6,230 nucleotides of DNA, taken from positions 1 to 6,230 of the forward strand of contig CAKUYM010000255.1 in the NCBI GenBank assembly GCA_934716785.1, given 5' to 3'. A program made the position numbers and the translations under genes. Below the pieces are notes generated by a model. The model ran no database searches, had not been told where the DNA came from, and was given only the letters and a program-made list of their open reading frames with translations. The number at the start of each line of letters is the position of its first letter. The first letter of the stretch is position 1. This stretch comes from an uncultured Bacteroides sp. (GTDB taxonomy: Bacteria > Bacteroidota > Bacteroidia > Bacteroidales > Bacteroidaceae). Positions 1 to 6,230 of this stretch are shown one piece after another.

Positions 1-119
1 TAGAAAAGATTGGTTGATGCAATCTTGAGAAATGTAAGGAGAAAGAGATATTTTCCGCACAGAGCACCATTATGTGGGGCGAGTGACGGAGAATAGACAA
101 AAGAGGAAATGGATACAAC
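1..119. other. Gene-free window edge with two weak hairpins
   Basis: I find no supportable gene here. Every frame is closed or too short: the plus frame from position 4 runs only to a stop at 91-93, and a minus-strand ATG at 70 is open to the window edge for just 23 codons. Two small inverted repeats are present. One is a perfect 7-bp stem (AAGATTG at 6-12 with CAATCTT at 20-26, 7-nt loop). The other is a 7-bp stem with one mismatch (55-61 with 73-79). The stretch lies beyond the terminator of the lon operon and may be spacer or the edge of a neighbouring transcript. Confidence 0.5.
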
Positions 120-166
120 AAAAAAAGTTCCGCCTATACTTGCTTGAGCGAGAATAGGCGGAACTT
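120..166 (-). terminator. Rho-independent terminator of the lon-tgt-lptG operon
   Basis: A perfect 13-bp inverted repeat (AAGTTCCGCCTAT at 125-137, ATAGGCGGAACTT at 154-166) has a smaller stem nested in its loop (139-143 pairing with 148-152, one G-U pair) closed by a 4-nt loop. Read on the minus strand, the stem ends in a run of seven U residues (the A tract at 120-126). That makes it a strong intrinsic terminator placed 20 nt after the stop codon of the permease gene. In the plus direction the hairpin is followed only by CTATTTTAT, so any termination of plus-strand transcripts would be weaker. Confidence 0.93.
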
Positions 167-186
167 CTATTTTATATCTCCTCCTT

Positions 187-1284
187 TTATTTGGGAGCTT
201 TTTGATACAAGAAGAAAGCGATGCCGGCATAGAGGATATTCGGAATCCACACTGCGATGGCGGGAGGCACGTTCCCGTTGACGGCAAAAGTTGAGGTAAT
301 GGTCTGGAACAGGATATACGAGAAACTCAATCCGAGTCCGATACCTAAGTGAAGCCCCATGCCACCCTTTGTCTTTCGTGACGAAAGAGATACGCCGATA
401 ATTGTCAGGATGAAAGAGGCGAATGACATGGCGATCCGCTTGTGATATTCAATCTCGAATTCCTTGATATTGGCAAATCCCCTACGTTTCTGCTTGGCGA
501 TATAATCACTTAGCTGGGGGCTGGTCAGCATTTCCTGTTGATTCTTCATGATAAGGAAGTCGGAAGGTTCCATATTGATGATAGAGTCAATCCGGTCTCC
601 TTTGGTGATTTTCTCTTTTAGTCCGTCCAATTCCCGCACCATATAGTCATGAATAGTCCATTTATGGACAGTGGTTGTGTCGTAGGTAATACGGCGTGCG
701 GTCAGATGCGATACCAGTTTCTTGTCGACAAACTTATCCAATGAGAATCGGTTACCGGTTTTCATGGCGTTGTTGTAATTGTCAATATATGCAATGACGC
801 CATTGTCCACCTCCAACTGTACATTCCGTGCAGTATTCTGTTTCTTGGGCTTGATATACCGGTCTTCAAAATTCAGACGTGTCACGCTTCCTTTCGGGAT
901 TACATAAGAACTCAGCATGAAAGTTGTCAGCGCGATGATAGCGGCAGAAATCATGTAAGGACGCATCATCCTCTTGAAGCTCATGCCGGTAGAGAACATG
1001 GCAATAATTTCAGAGTTCTCTGCGAGCTTGGAAGTGAAGAAAATAACAGCAATGAATACAAACAACGGACTGAACAGATTGGAGAAGTAGGGGATGAAGT
1101 TCATGTAGTATTCAAAAATGATTTTACTCCATGGGGCTTCATGTTCCATCAGCTTGTCCATCTTCTCGTTGAAGTCGAATACCACTGCGATAGAGATGAT
1201 TAGCGCAATAGCAAATACGTACGTCCCCAAGAATTTCTTGATGATATACCAGTCCAGTCGTTTTATGAATCTGTTGCTCCTCAT
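187..1284 (-). CDS. lptG: LptF/LptG-family LPS export permease, LptG-like
   Basis: The 365-aa inner-membrane protein is one of the two permease subunits of the LptB2FG ABC transporter, which extracts LPS from the inner membrane and passes it to the periplasmic Lpt bridge. The family architecture is clear. Three N-terminal membrane segments lie at about residues 18-37, 63-84 and 108-128. A large periplasmic beta-jellyroll-like domain follows at about 130-270, then three C-terminal segments at about 284-301, 308-331 and 340-360. The N-terminus (LDWYIIKKFL, then FNEKMDKL) resembles LptG (LDRYI..., FVDQL) more than LptF, but assignment between the two paralogues is by eye. Length matches the family (about 360 aa). 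The ATG lies 3 nt after the tgt stop. An AGGAG directly abuts the ATG, too close for a normal Shine-Dalgarno, so translation is probably coupled to tgt. The partner permease and LptB are not in this window. The gene is last in the operon, before a strong terminator. Confidence 0.9.
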   Translation of the reverse strand: MRSNRFIKRLDWYIIKKFLGTYVFAIALIISIAVVFDFNEKMDKLMEHEAPWSKIIFEYYMNFIPYFSNLFSPLFVFIAVIFFTSKLAENSEIIAMFSTGMSFKRMMRPYMISAAIIALTTFMLSSYVIPKGSVTRLNFEDRYIKPKKQNTARNVQLEVDNGVIAYIDNYNNAMKTGNRFSLDKFVDKKLVSHLTARRITYDTTTVHKWTIHDYMVRELDGLKEKITKGDRIDSIINMEPSDFLIMKNQQEMLTSPQLSDYIAKQKRRGFANIKEFEIEYHKRIAMSFASFILTIIGVSLSSRKTKGGMGLHLGIGLGLSFSYILFQTITSTFAVNGNVPPAIAVWIPNILYAGIAFFLYQKAPK

Positions 1285-1287
1285 CTC

Positions 1288-2418
1288 CTATAATCTATTT
1301 GATACCCTTTTCACCATCATAGGCTTCCATGTCGAGAAATCTCCGGCAATGATATGCTTGCGTGCTTCGCCTACCAGCCACAGATAGAACGCAAGATTGT
1401 GTATAGAAGCGATTTGCATGGCGAGTAGCTCTTGCGCATGGAACAGGTGGCGTAGATAAGCTTTGCTGTACAATGTGTCTACGCTGGACGCTCCGTCCGC
1501 TTCGATGGGAGAGAAGTCCGTTTCCCATTTTTTGTTTCGCATATTGATAATGCCGTCTTTGGTGAACAGCATGCCATTTCGTCCGTTTCGGGTAGGCATT
1601 ACGCAGTCGAACATATCCACTCCGCGTTCTATTCCTTCAAGGATATTGACAGGAGTACCGACTCCCATCAGATAACGTGGCTTGTCTTTGGGAAGAATCT
1701 CATTGACAACCTCTATCATTTCATACATTTTCTCGACCGGTTCGCCCACGGCCAAACCACCGATAGCATTGCCATCCGCCCCTTTGGACGCGATAAACTC
1801 GGCAGACTGCTTGCGCAAATCCGTATAGACGCATCCTTGAACGATAGGGAAGAGCGATTGGTTGTAACCGTATTTGGGTTCTGTCTCGTTAAAACGTTTT
1901 ATACATCGATCCAGCCATCTGTGTGTCAGTCCTAATGACTTTTTGGCATACGCATAATCCGAATTCCCCGGAGGGCATTCGTCGAAAGCCATCATGATAT
2001 CGGCTCCGATCGTACGTTCTATATCCATCACCTTTTCGGGTGTGAAGATATGCTTGCTGCCATCAATGTGCGAGCGGAACTCGGCGCCTTCTTCACGGAG
2101 CTTTCGGATTCCCGCCAATGAGAATACTTGGAATCCGCCACTGTCGGTCAGCATGGGACGGTCGAACCCGTTGAAGCGATGCAGGCCGCCTGCCTTCTCT
2201 ATCACGTCCAGTCCGGGACGTAGATAGAGATGATAGGTATTGCCTAAAATAATCTGTGCCTGAATATCTTCTTTCAGTTCTGTCAGATGTACTCCTTTGA
2301 CGGTGCCCAATGTACCCACCGGCATAAATATAGGTGTCTGTATCTGCCCGTGGTCCGTTGTTATCAGACCGGCACGGGCATTACTTTTGGTGTCTGTATA
2401 TTGTAAGTCAAATGTCAT
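1288..2418 (-). CDS. tgt: tRNA-guanine(34) transglycosylase (TGT), lacking zinc cysteines
   Basis: The 376-aa protein is of normal bacterial TGT length. The enzyme exchanges guanine 34 of GUN-anticodon tRNAs for preQ1 (or queuine in some bacteria) in queuosine synthesis. Visible motifs are TDSGGFQ (Asp92, general acid/base), AFDEC (Asp146, Cys148, base recognition), Gln194, GGLAVGE (220-226), GVGTP (252-256) and GVDMFDCVMPTRNGRNG, with Asp271 matching the nucleophile (Asp264 in E. coli). The C-terminal zinc site is altered. Where the family has CxCxxC, this protein has Gly309, Ser311 and Asp314; the histidine ligand is kept as His340 in IHNL, and the surrounding YSKAYLRHL is well conserved. 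The start codon overlaps the lon stop (ATGA), which indicates translational coupling and fixes the start. Identity as a TGT is near certain; zinc independence is inferred. Confidence 0.97.
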   Translation of the reverse strand: MTFDLQYTDTKSNARAGLITTDHGQIQTPIFMPVGTLGTVKGVHLTELKEDIQAQIILGNTYHLYLRPGLDVIEKAGGLHRFNGFDRPMLTDSGGFQVFSLAGIRKLREEGAEFRSHIDGSKHIFTPEKVMDIERTIGADIMMAFDECPPGNSDYAYAKKSLGLTHRWLDRCIKRFNETEPKYGYNQSLFPIVQGCVYTDLRKQSAEFIASKGADGNAIGGLAVGEPVEKMYEMIEVVNEILPKDKPRYLMGVGTPVNILEGIERGVDMFDCVMPTRNGRNGMLFTKDGIINMRNKKWETDFSPIEADGASSVDTLYSKAYLRHLFHAQELLAMQIASIHNLAFYLWLVGEARKHIIAGDFSTWKPMMVKRVSNRL

Positions 2419-4886
2419 TCCTGCGTAGGTTTCTTTACAGATAAATCAATGGCATCCGCAACCTTCTCGTCTGTCAATGCGATGGCGAACACTTCTTTTA
2501 TGTCGTTTACGTAGTGGAAAGTCAAGCCTTTCAAATAAATATCCGGAATTTCGTCTATGTTCTTCTTATTCTCGGCACTCATTATGATTTCCTTGATTCC
2601 TGCACGTTTGGCAGCCAGAATCTTCTCCTTGATACCTCCCACCGGAAGCACTTTGCCACGGAGCGTGATTTCTCCCGTCATGGCAAGATTGGCTTTCACC
2701 TTTCGTTGGGTCAGGGCAGATGCCAATGACGTGGCCATGGTGATACCTGCAGACGGTCCGTCCTTGGGTATTGCCCCTTCCGGCACATGGATATGGATAT
2801 TCCAGTTTTCAAATATCTCCGGATTCAGTTTCAGGATAGAAGCATGCGCCTTGATGTATTCAAGTGCCAACATGGCAGATTCTTTCATTACATCCCCCAG
2901 ATTGCCGGTCAATGTAAGGCGTTCGCCCTTGCCGCGGCTCAAGCTGGTTTCGACGAAGAGAATTTCACCGCCCACGGCTGTCCATGCCAGTCCGGTTACT
3001 ACTCCGGCATATTCATTCCCTTGATACTTGTCACGCGTGTATTCCGGTGCTCCCAAGAAATCATACAAGTCGGCAGGCTTGATTTCAATTTTGGCAAAAT
3101 AGCCATCGGTAGCATATTGGCGGGCAGATTTACGTAGAATCTTGCCGATCTTCTTTTCCAGTTCGCGCACACCGCTTTCGCGGGTATATGATTCGATGAT
3201 AGCTTCCAAAGTATCTTTTGGAAACTTGATATCCGTCTTTTTGAGGCCATTGGCTTCCAGCTCTTTTGGAACCAGATGCTTGCGTGCGATCTCAATCTTC
3301 TCTTCTGTGATATATCCGCTCACCTCGATCAACTCCATACGGTCGAGGAGTGGACGGGGGATAGTATTCAGGTTGTTGGCAGTTGCAATGAACAGCACTT
3401 TTGAAAGATCATAATCCACATCCAAGAAGTTGTCATGGAAAGCCGTATTCTGTTCCGGATCAAGAACTTCCAGCAATGCGGAAGAGGGGTCTCCCTGACG
3501 GTCGGCGCTTACCTTGTCTATTTCATCCAAGATGAATACCGGATTGGAAGCACCGGCTTTTATCAAGCCCTTGATGATTCGTCCCGGCATGGCGCCTATG
3601 TATGTCTTGCGGTGACCGCGGATCTCGGCTTCGTCATGTACGCCACCCAAAGACATGCGTACATATTTGCGCTTGAGCGCAGCCGCAATGGACTTTCCGA
3701 GAGAAGTCTTTCCCACTCCCGGAGGGCCGTATAAGCAGATGATCGGTGATTTCATATCATTCTTCAATTTCAATACAGCCAAGTGTTCTAAGATGCGTTC
3801 TTTTACCTTCTCCAGTCCGTAGTGGTCTTTATTCAACGTCTTTTCTGCATTTTTGAGGTTCAAGTTATCAGTTGTATAAATACCCCATGGCAGGTTGAGC
3901 ATTGTCTGCAGATAATTCAGCTGTACACTGTAATCCGGTGATTGCGGATGGGTGCGTTCCAGTTTCGCCAGTTCCTTCATGAAAGTCTCTTTGACTTCCG
4001 CACTCCAGCGCATCTTTTCTGCTTTTTGGCGCATCTCTTCGATTTCCTGCTCCTGACCGCTGCCACCCAATTCGTCTTGGATGGTTTTGATTTGTTGCTG
4101 CAAGAAGTATTCGCGCTGTTGCTGGTCGATATCTTCACGGGCACGCATTTGGATAGATGCCTTTATTTCTGCCAACTGCACCTCGCGATTCAGGATCTCC
4201 AACAAACGGTAAGTACGTTCACGCAAGGAGTTGATGCTTAGCAAATCTATTTTCTCATCCTTCTTGAAAGGCAGGTTGGAGCAGATAAAGTTAATCAAAA
4301 ACATCGAGTTGTTGATGTTTTTGATGGCGAATGCCGAATCCTGATGCATTGTATCCGATGATTTGATATAACGCATCGTCAAGTCCTTGCAAGTCTCTAC
4401 CAAGGCTTGGAATTCTTTATCGTTTCTATTCGGGATTTCTTCTTCCAGAAGTTCTACCTCGCCTTTCAAATACGGATATGTATCGGTTATGCTTTTCAGC
4501 GTCAGCCGCTTCATTCCCTGAAGAATGACGGTTGTCGTCTGGTCGGGCATTTCCAATACCCGCACAATACGTCCTACAGTACCGACATTATGTAAATCCT
4601 CAAACTTGGGTTCTTCTGTATGTGCCGACCTCTGACATATCACAGCGATGTCTTTATTCTTTTTTTCGGCGTCACGTATGAGTTTCAGAGAAGATTTGCG
4701 ACCCACTGTGATCGGCAGGAATACTCCGGGAAACAACACCATATTACGAAGGGGAAGGACCGGAAGAATATCACCAGATTTAATATTTACATCGAATGCA
4801 CTCTCATCATTGCCGTCATAGTCGGTAATCAACGAGAAACCGTTGCTATCACCTACATCTTCCAATAAGTATCTTTCTTTCATCAT
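2415..4886 (-). CDS. lon: ATP-dependent protease Lon (LonA type)
   Basis: The 823-aa cytoplasmic AAA+ serine protease degrades misfolded and regulatory proteins. Domains in order: an acidic N-terminal extension (1-39); the LAN substrate-binding domain from [14 protein letters not shown] (41-54) to about 245; a Gln/Glu-rich coiled-coil segment (about 246-315); the AAA+ module with Walker [10 protein letters not shown] (387-395, Lys393), Walker B FILDE (Asp454, Glu455), sensor-1 region TANN (502-505), Arg516 and sensor-2 Arg574 (SGVRELEK); and the protease domain with PKDGPSAG (catalytic Ser712) and GGIKEKI (catalytic Lys755). The Ser-Lys spacing of 43 residues equals that of E. coli Lon (679/722). 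It is about 40 aa longer than E. coli Lon (784 aa), mostly at the N-terminus. An in-frame TAA at 4893-4895 rules out a longer start, but the second ATG (4881-4883) is equally possible. No Shine-Dalgarno is visible. First gene of the operon. Confidence 0.98.
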   Translation of the reverse strand: MMKERYLLEDVGDSNGFSLITDYDGNDESAFDVNIKSGDILPVLPLRNMVLFPGVFLPITVGRKSSLKLIRDAEKKNKDIAVICQRSAHTEEPKFEDLHNVGTVGRIVRVLEMPDQTTTVILQGMKRLTLKSITDTYPYLKGEVELLEEEIPNRNDKEFQALVETCKDLTMRYIKSSDTMHQDSAFAIKNINNSMFLINFICSNLPFKKDEKIDLLSINSLRERTYRLLEILNREVQLAEIKASIQMRAREDIDQQQREYFLQQQIKTIQDELGGSGQEQEIEEMRQKAEKMRWSAEVKETFMKELAKLERTHPQSPDYSVQLNYLQTMLNLPWGIYTTDNLNLKNAEKTLNKDHYGLEKVKERILEHLAVLKLKNDMKSPIICLYGPPGVGKTSLGKSIAAALKRKYVRMSLGGVHDEAEIRGHRKTYIGAMPGRIIKGLIKAGASNPVFILDEIDKVSADRQGDPSSALLEVLDPEQNTAFHDNFLDVDYDLSKVLFIATANNLNTIPRPLLDRMELIEVSGYITEEKIEIARKHLVPKELEANGLKKTDIKFPKDTLEAIIESYTRESGVRELEKKIGKILRKSARQYATDGYFAKIEIKPADLYDFLGAPEYTRDKYQGNEYAGVVTGLAWTAVGGEILFVETSLSRGKGERLTLTGNLGDVMKESAMLALEYIKAHASILKLNPEIFENWNIHIHVPEGAIPKDGPSAGITMATSLASALTQRKVKANLAMTGEITLRGKVLPVGGIKEKILAAKRAGIKEIIMSAENKKNIDEIPDIYLKGLTFHYVNDIKEVFAIALTDEKVADAIDLSVKKPTQE

Positions 4887-4934
4887 TTCGTTTTAATTTA
4901 GTTTATGTCATACATGATATGCATAAATCGTTTG

Positions 4935-4964
4935 CAAAGTTAATTGATTCTCTCTAATAATAAA
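4935..4964 (-). promoter_or_regulatory. Probable lon operon promoter, Bacteroides-type
   Basis: Read on the minus strand, TAACTTTG (4942-4935) matches the Bacteroides -7 consensus TAnnTTTG exactly and is followed by C. TTTA (4964-4961), 18 bp upstream, is a 3-of-4 match to the -33 TTTG. A transcript would begin near 4929, giving a leader of about 42 nt before the lon ATG. The leader contains two short palindromes (TCATACATGA at 4908-4917 and TATGCATA at 4918-4925). No heat-shock-type operator was recognised. Confidence 0.6.
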
Positions 4965-5078
4965 GCACTGTTTGGAATAAAAACACAAAAACAATGCCAA
5001 AATATGGGACAATATGCAAAGTATTCCATAATAATTATTTATTTTTGGCGCGCTCCGGTCCCGATAATGGGATGAAAC

Positions 5079-5132
5079 GGGTATATAAACGGGTATATGA
5101 AATAGGTATATAAAGAAAAAGGTGTATAAAAG
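5079..5132 (+). repeat. Four imperfect GGTATATAAA-like direct repeats
   Basis: Four copies of a short motif lie just upstream of trmN6: GGTATATAAAC from 5080, GGTATATGAAA from 5092, GGTATATAAAG from 5105 and GGTGTATAAAAG from 5121. Spacing between starts is 12, 13 and 16 nt. The first two copies are each preceded by AAACG, forming a 12-nt tandem unit. The cluster ends 20 nt before the trmN6 ATG. It could be a slippage-prone tandem repeat, a set of protein-binding sites, or simply AT-rich drift. Confidence 0.75.
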
Positions 5133-5151
5133 TTTAATGAGCAGATAAATT

Positions 5152-5862
5152 ATGTCGAATTCTTATTTCCAATTCAAGCAGTTTACGGTGTGGCATGATA
5201 AGTGTGCCATGAAAGTGGGCACGGACGGAGTGTTGTTGGGGGCGTGGGCGCCTGTGCAGGGTGCGCATCGTATTCTGGATGTCGGGACGGGAACCGGACT
5301 GGTTGCTTTGATGCTTGCCCAGCGTAGCTTGCCGGATGCCGAAGTCGTAGCGTTGGAAATAGATGGATCGGCTGCCGCGCAGGCCAAGGAAAATGTAGCT
5401 CGTTCGCCTTGGAAAGAGCGGATAGAGGTGGTACAGGCTGATTTTAAAGAGTATCGTTCTTCGGATAAATTTGATGTGATAGTGTCTAATCCTCCGTATT
5501 TCGTAGATTCATTGGAATGTCCGGACAGTCAGAGAAACTCGGCTCGGCATACCGGTTCTCTGACTTACGAAAATTTGTTGGCGGGAGTGTCAACGCTATT
5601 GGCGGAAGATGGGACTTTTACGCTTGTAATTCCGGCAGATGTGGCCGACAAGGTGAAAGCGATGGCTTCCGCGCAAAAGCTGCAGGCTGTGCGGCAGTTG
5701 AATGTGATAACCAAACCCGGCGGCATTCCGAAACGCACTTTAATCACTTTTTCTTTTTCCGGTCGGGAGTGTGTAGTGGAAGAACTGCTTACGGAAGTTG
5801 CCCGTCATCAATATAGTGATGAATATGTTGCGTTGACTCGGGAGTATTATCTGAAGATGTAG
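5152..5862 (+). CDS. trmN6: tRNA1(Val) (adenine(37)-N6)-methyltransferase family (TrmN6/YfiC)
   Basis: The 236-aa class I SAM-dependent methyltransferase matches the TrmN6 (YfiC) family. In E. coli the enzyme makes m6A37 next to the anticodon of tRNA1(Val). The N-terminal FQFKQFTVWHDKCAMKVGTDG stretch (residues 6-26) is the family signature. The SAM-binding motif I is DVGTGTG (43-49), the acidic end of strand 2 is LEID (68-71), and the catalytic NPPY (113-116) is typical of N6-adenine and related amino methyltransferases. The C-terminal PGGIPKRTLITFSF (189-202) is also usual. Length is about that of the family (about 245 aa). The ATG has no clear Shine-Dalgarno; an upstream ATG at 5137 stops after three codons, so 5152 is the best start. 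The tRNA substrate in Bacteroidetes is assumed by homology. The gene is divergent from lon and convergent with the small ORF behind it. Confidence 0.93.
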   Translation: MSNSYFQFKQFTVWHDKCAMKVGTDGVLLGAWAPVQGAHRILDVGTGTGLVALMLAQRSLPDAEVVALEIDGSAAAQAKENVARSPWKERIEVVQADFKEYRSSDKFDVIVSNPPYFVDSLECPDSQRNSARHTGSLTYENLLAGVSTLLAEDGTFTLVIPADVADKVKAMASAQKLQAVRQLNVITKPGGIPKRTLITFSFSGRECVVEELLTEVARHQYSDEYVALTREYYLKM

Positions 5863-5864
5863 CT

Positions 5865-6143
5865 TCACCCTCTGCTGCCCAAGCTGTCTATATCCGGATT
5901 CAATTCCTTTACAGCTTCTTTTACGACCTTTTGGGTTGGTTTTTGATAAGTCTCCGCTTGTTGTACCGGCACTATCTCATTCGTCATCTTTTCATATCCT
6001 TTTTGCTCCAGCAAATGAATTTCCTTTTCATTTGTCTCTTTTTGCTCTTTTGTTTTCATATCACTTTTCATTTTTAATATTAAGTTCTCACTTTGATTTT
6101 GAGAACAGAAAATCGGAGCGGATAGTTCATTTTGCTCAGACAT
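5865..6143 (-). CDS. Small Lys/Glu-rich hypothetical protein
   Basis: I do not recognise this ORF of up to 92 codons. The product is hydrophilic and Lys/Glu/Gln-rich, with no signal peptide, membrane segment or cysteine motif. The C-terminal part (from about residue 65, PTQKVVKEAVKELNPDIDSLGSRG) looks more protein-like than the N-terminal part. The start is uncertain: Met1 (6143), Met25 (6071), Met29 (6059) and Met53 (5987) are all possible. Met25 lies in an A/T-rich context (TTAATATTAAAAATG) like many Bacteroides starts and just after an inverted repeat, so a 68-aa (or, from Met29, 64-aa) product is attractive. Its TGA stop lies 2 nt beyond the trmN6 stop, in convergent orientation. No clear -7 element was found upstream. 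It could be a real small gene or a chance ORF in spacer. Confidence 0.42.
   Translation of the reverse strand: MSEQNELSAPIFCSQNQSENLILKMKSDMKTKEQKETNEKEIHLLEQKGYEKMTNEIVPVQQAETYQKPTQKVVKEAVKELNPDIDSLGSRG
6084..6106. repeat. Perfect 7-bp inverted repeat near the small ORF start
   Basis: GTTCTCA (6084-6090) and TGAGAAC (6100-6106) form a perfect inverted repeat around a 9-nt spacer. If the small minus-strand gene starts at Met25 (6071) or Met29, this dyad sits 12-24 nt upstream and could be an operator or leader hairpin. If it starts at Met1, the dyad is inside the coding region. No U tract follows it on either strand, so it is not a typical terminator. Confidence 0.6.
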
Positions 6144-6169
6144 ATTTCAGTTCATTCATATTGATAAGC

Positions 6170-6188
6170 GTATCGAAACATTTGATAC
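6170..6188. promoter_or_regulatory. 19-nt near-palindrome, candidate operator
   Basis: GTATCGAAACATTTGATAC reads as a palindrome at 7 of 9 paired positions, with perfect 5-bp arms GTATC/GATAC. It lies 26 nt upstream of the longest start of the small minus-strand ORF and about 28 nt before a plus-strand ATG at 6217 near the window edge. The size and symmetry resemble a binding site for a dimeric regulator. No adjacent promoter element could be assigned, so the role is a guess. Confidence 0.35.
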
Positions 6189-6230
6189 TTCTGATTTTCG
6201 GTAGGAAAAAGTAAGGATGCAAGAGTATGG

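Larger units (their letters stand above)
4887..5151. other. AT-rich divergent intergenic region between lon and trmN6
   Basis: This 265-nt spacer separates the divergently transcribed lon and trmN6. It holds the probable lon promoter (4935-4964) and a repeat cluster (5079-5132). It also contains a plus-strand TATTTTTG (5040-5047) that fits the -7 consensus for trmN6, but I see no -33 TTTG at the expected distance, so that promoter is weakly supported. A short GC-rich patch (5047-5061, containing GGCGCGC) interrupts otherwise AT-rich sequence. A small TCCC/GGGA stem (5059-5072) lies just before the repeats. I see no RNA gene. Confidence 0.6.

Noticed and set aside
1..70. Minus-strand ORF open to the window edge (ATG at 70, 23 codons)
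   Set aside because: Too short, no start context or homology signal; it could be a gene beginning downstream of the terminator but cannot be supported here.
2557..3024. 155-codon plus-strand ORF antisense to lon
   Set aside because: It lies wholly inside the conserved protease domain of lon, has no recognisable motif, and reads as an antisense shadow of a strongly conserved gene.
5017..5024. Second minus-strand -7 element for lon
   Set aside because: The minus-strand reading ATACTTTG lacks the TA at the required spacing from TTTG, so it does not fit TAnnTTTG.
5040..5047. TATTTTTG as a firm trmN6 promoter
   Set aside because: It fits the -7 consensus, but no TTTG lies 19-21 bp upstream, and such an element is expected by chance in AT-rich spacer. 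It is mentioned only within the intergenic entry.
5936..6214. 92-codon plus-strand ORF rich in Phe, Ser and Leu
   Set aside because: Its composition is what the complement of a Lys/Glu-rich, A-rich stretch gives. It has no family features, and the opposite-strand frame looks more protein-like.
6217..6230. Possible plus-strand gene start (ATG with GTAAGG directly in front)
   Set aside because: Only four codons are visible before the window ends, and the purine-rich stretch is closer to the ATG than a usual ribosome binding site.
1..6230. CRISPR array, insertion sequence, phage, tRNA or rRNA gene
   Set aside because: No regularly spaced direct repeats with unique spacers, no transposase or integrase reading frame, no cloverleaf and no rRNA-like sequence was seen on either strand.

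Overview
The window looks like a chromosomal housekeeping segment from a Bacteroidetes species, most likely Bacteroides or a close relative. The protein sequences have the character of that group. Shine-Dalgarno signals are weak or absent, and the promoter-like element upstream of lon (TAACTTTG) fits the Bacteroides -7 consensus TAnnTTTG. Species cannot be fixed from the sequence alone.

Layout: positions 1-186 hold no gene I can support, but they contain a strong rho-independent terminator for the minus strand. Positions 187-4886 are a tight minus-strand operon, transcribed lon -> tgt -> lptG-like permease. lon and tgt overlap by 4 nt (ATGA), and tgt and the permease are 3 nt apart. A 265-nt AT-rich divergent spacer (4887-5151) carries the likely lon promoter and a cluster of imperfect GGTATATAAA-like repeats in front of trmN6. 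Positions 5152-5862 on the plus strand encode a TrmN6 (YfiC)-type tRNA adenine methyltransferase. A small, unrecognised, Lys/Glu-rich ORF (5865-6143, minus strand) converges on trmN6 with only 2 nt between the stop codons, and two dyad symmetries lie at or upstream of its start.

How the genes relate: lon encodes the ATP-dependent quality-control protease. tgt inserts queuosine precursor or queuine at G34 of tRNAs. The permease is one of the two membrane subunits of the LPS export ABC transporter (LptB2FG). trmN6 is a second tRNA-modification gene, working near the anticodon. The operon therefore combines proteolysis, tRNA modification and envelope biogenesis, and two tRNA-modification genes lie on either side of lon.

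I do not see a new defence, mobile or biosynthetic system here. The most notable observation is that the TGT lacks all three zinc-binding cysteines of the family (replaced by Gly, Ser and Asp) while keeping the zinc-ligand histidine position and every catalytic motif. Second is the unrecognised small ORF with its dyad elements, and third the repeat cluster upstream of trmN6.
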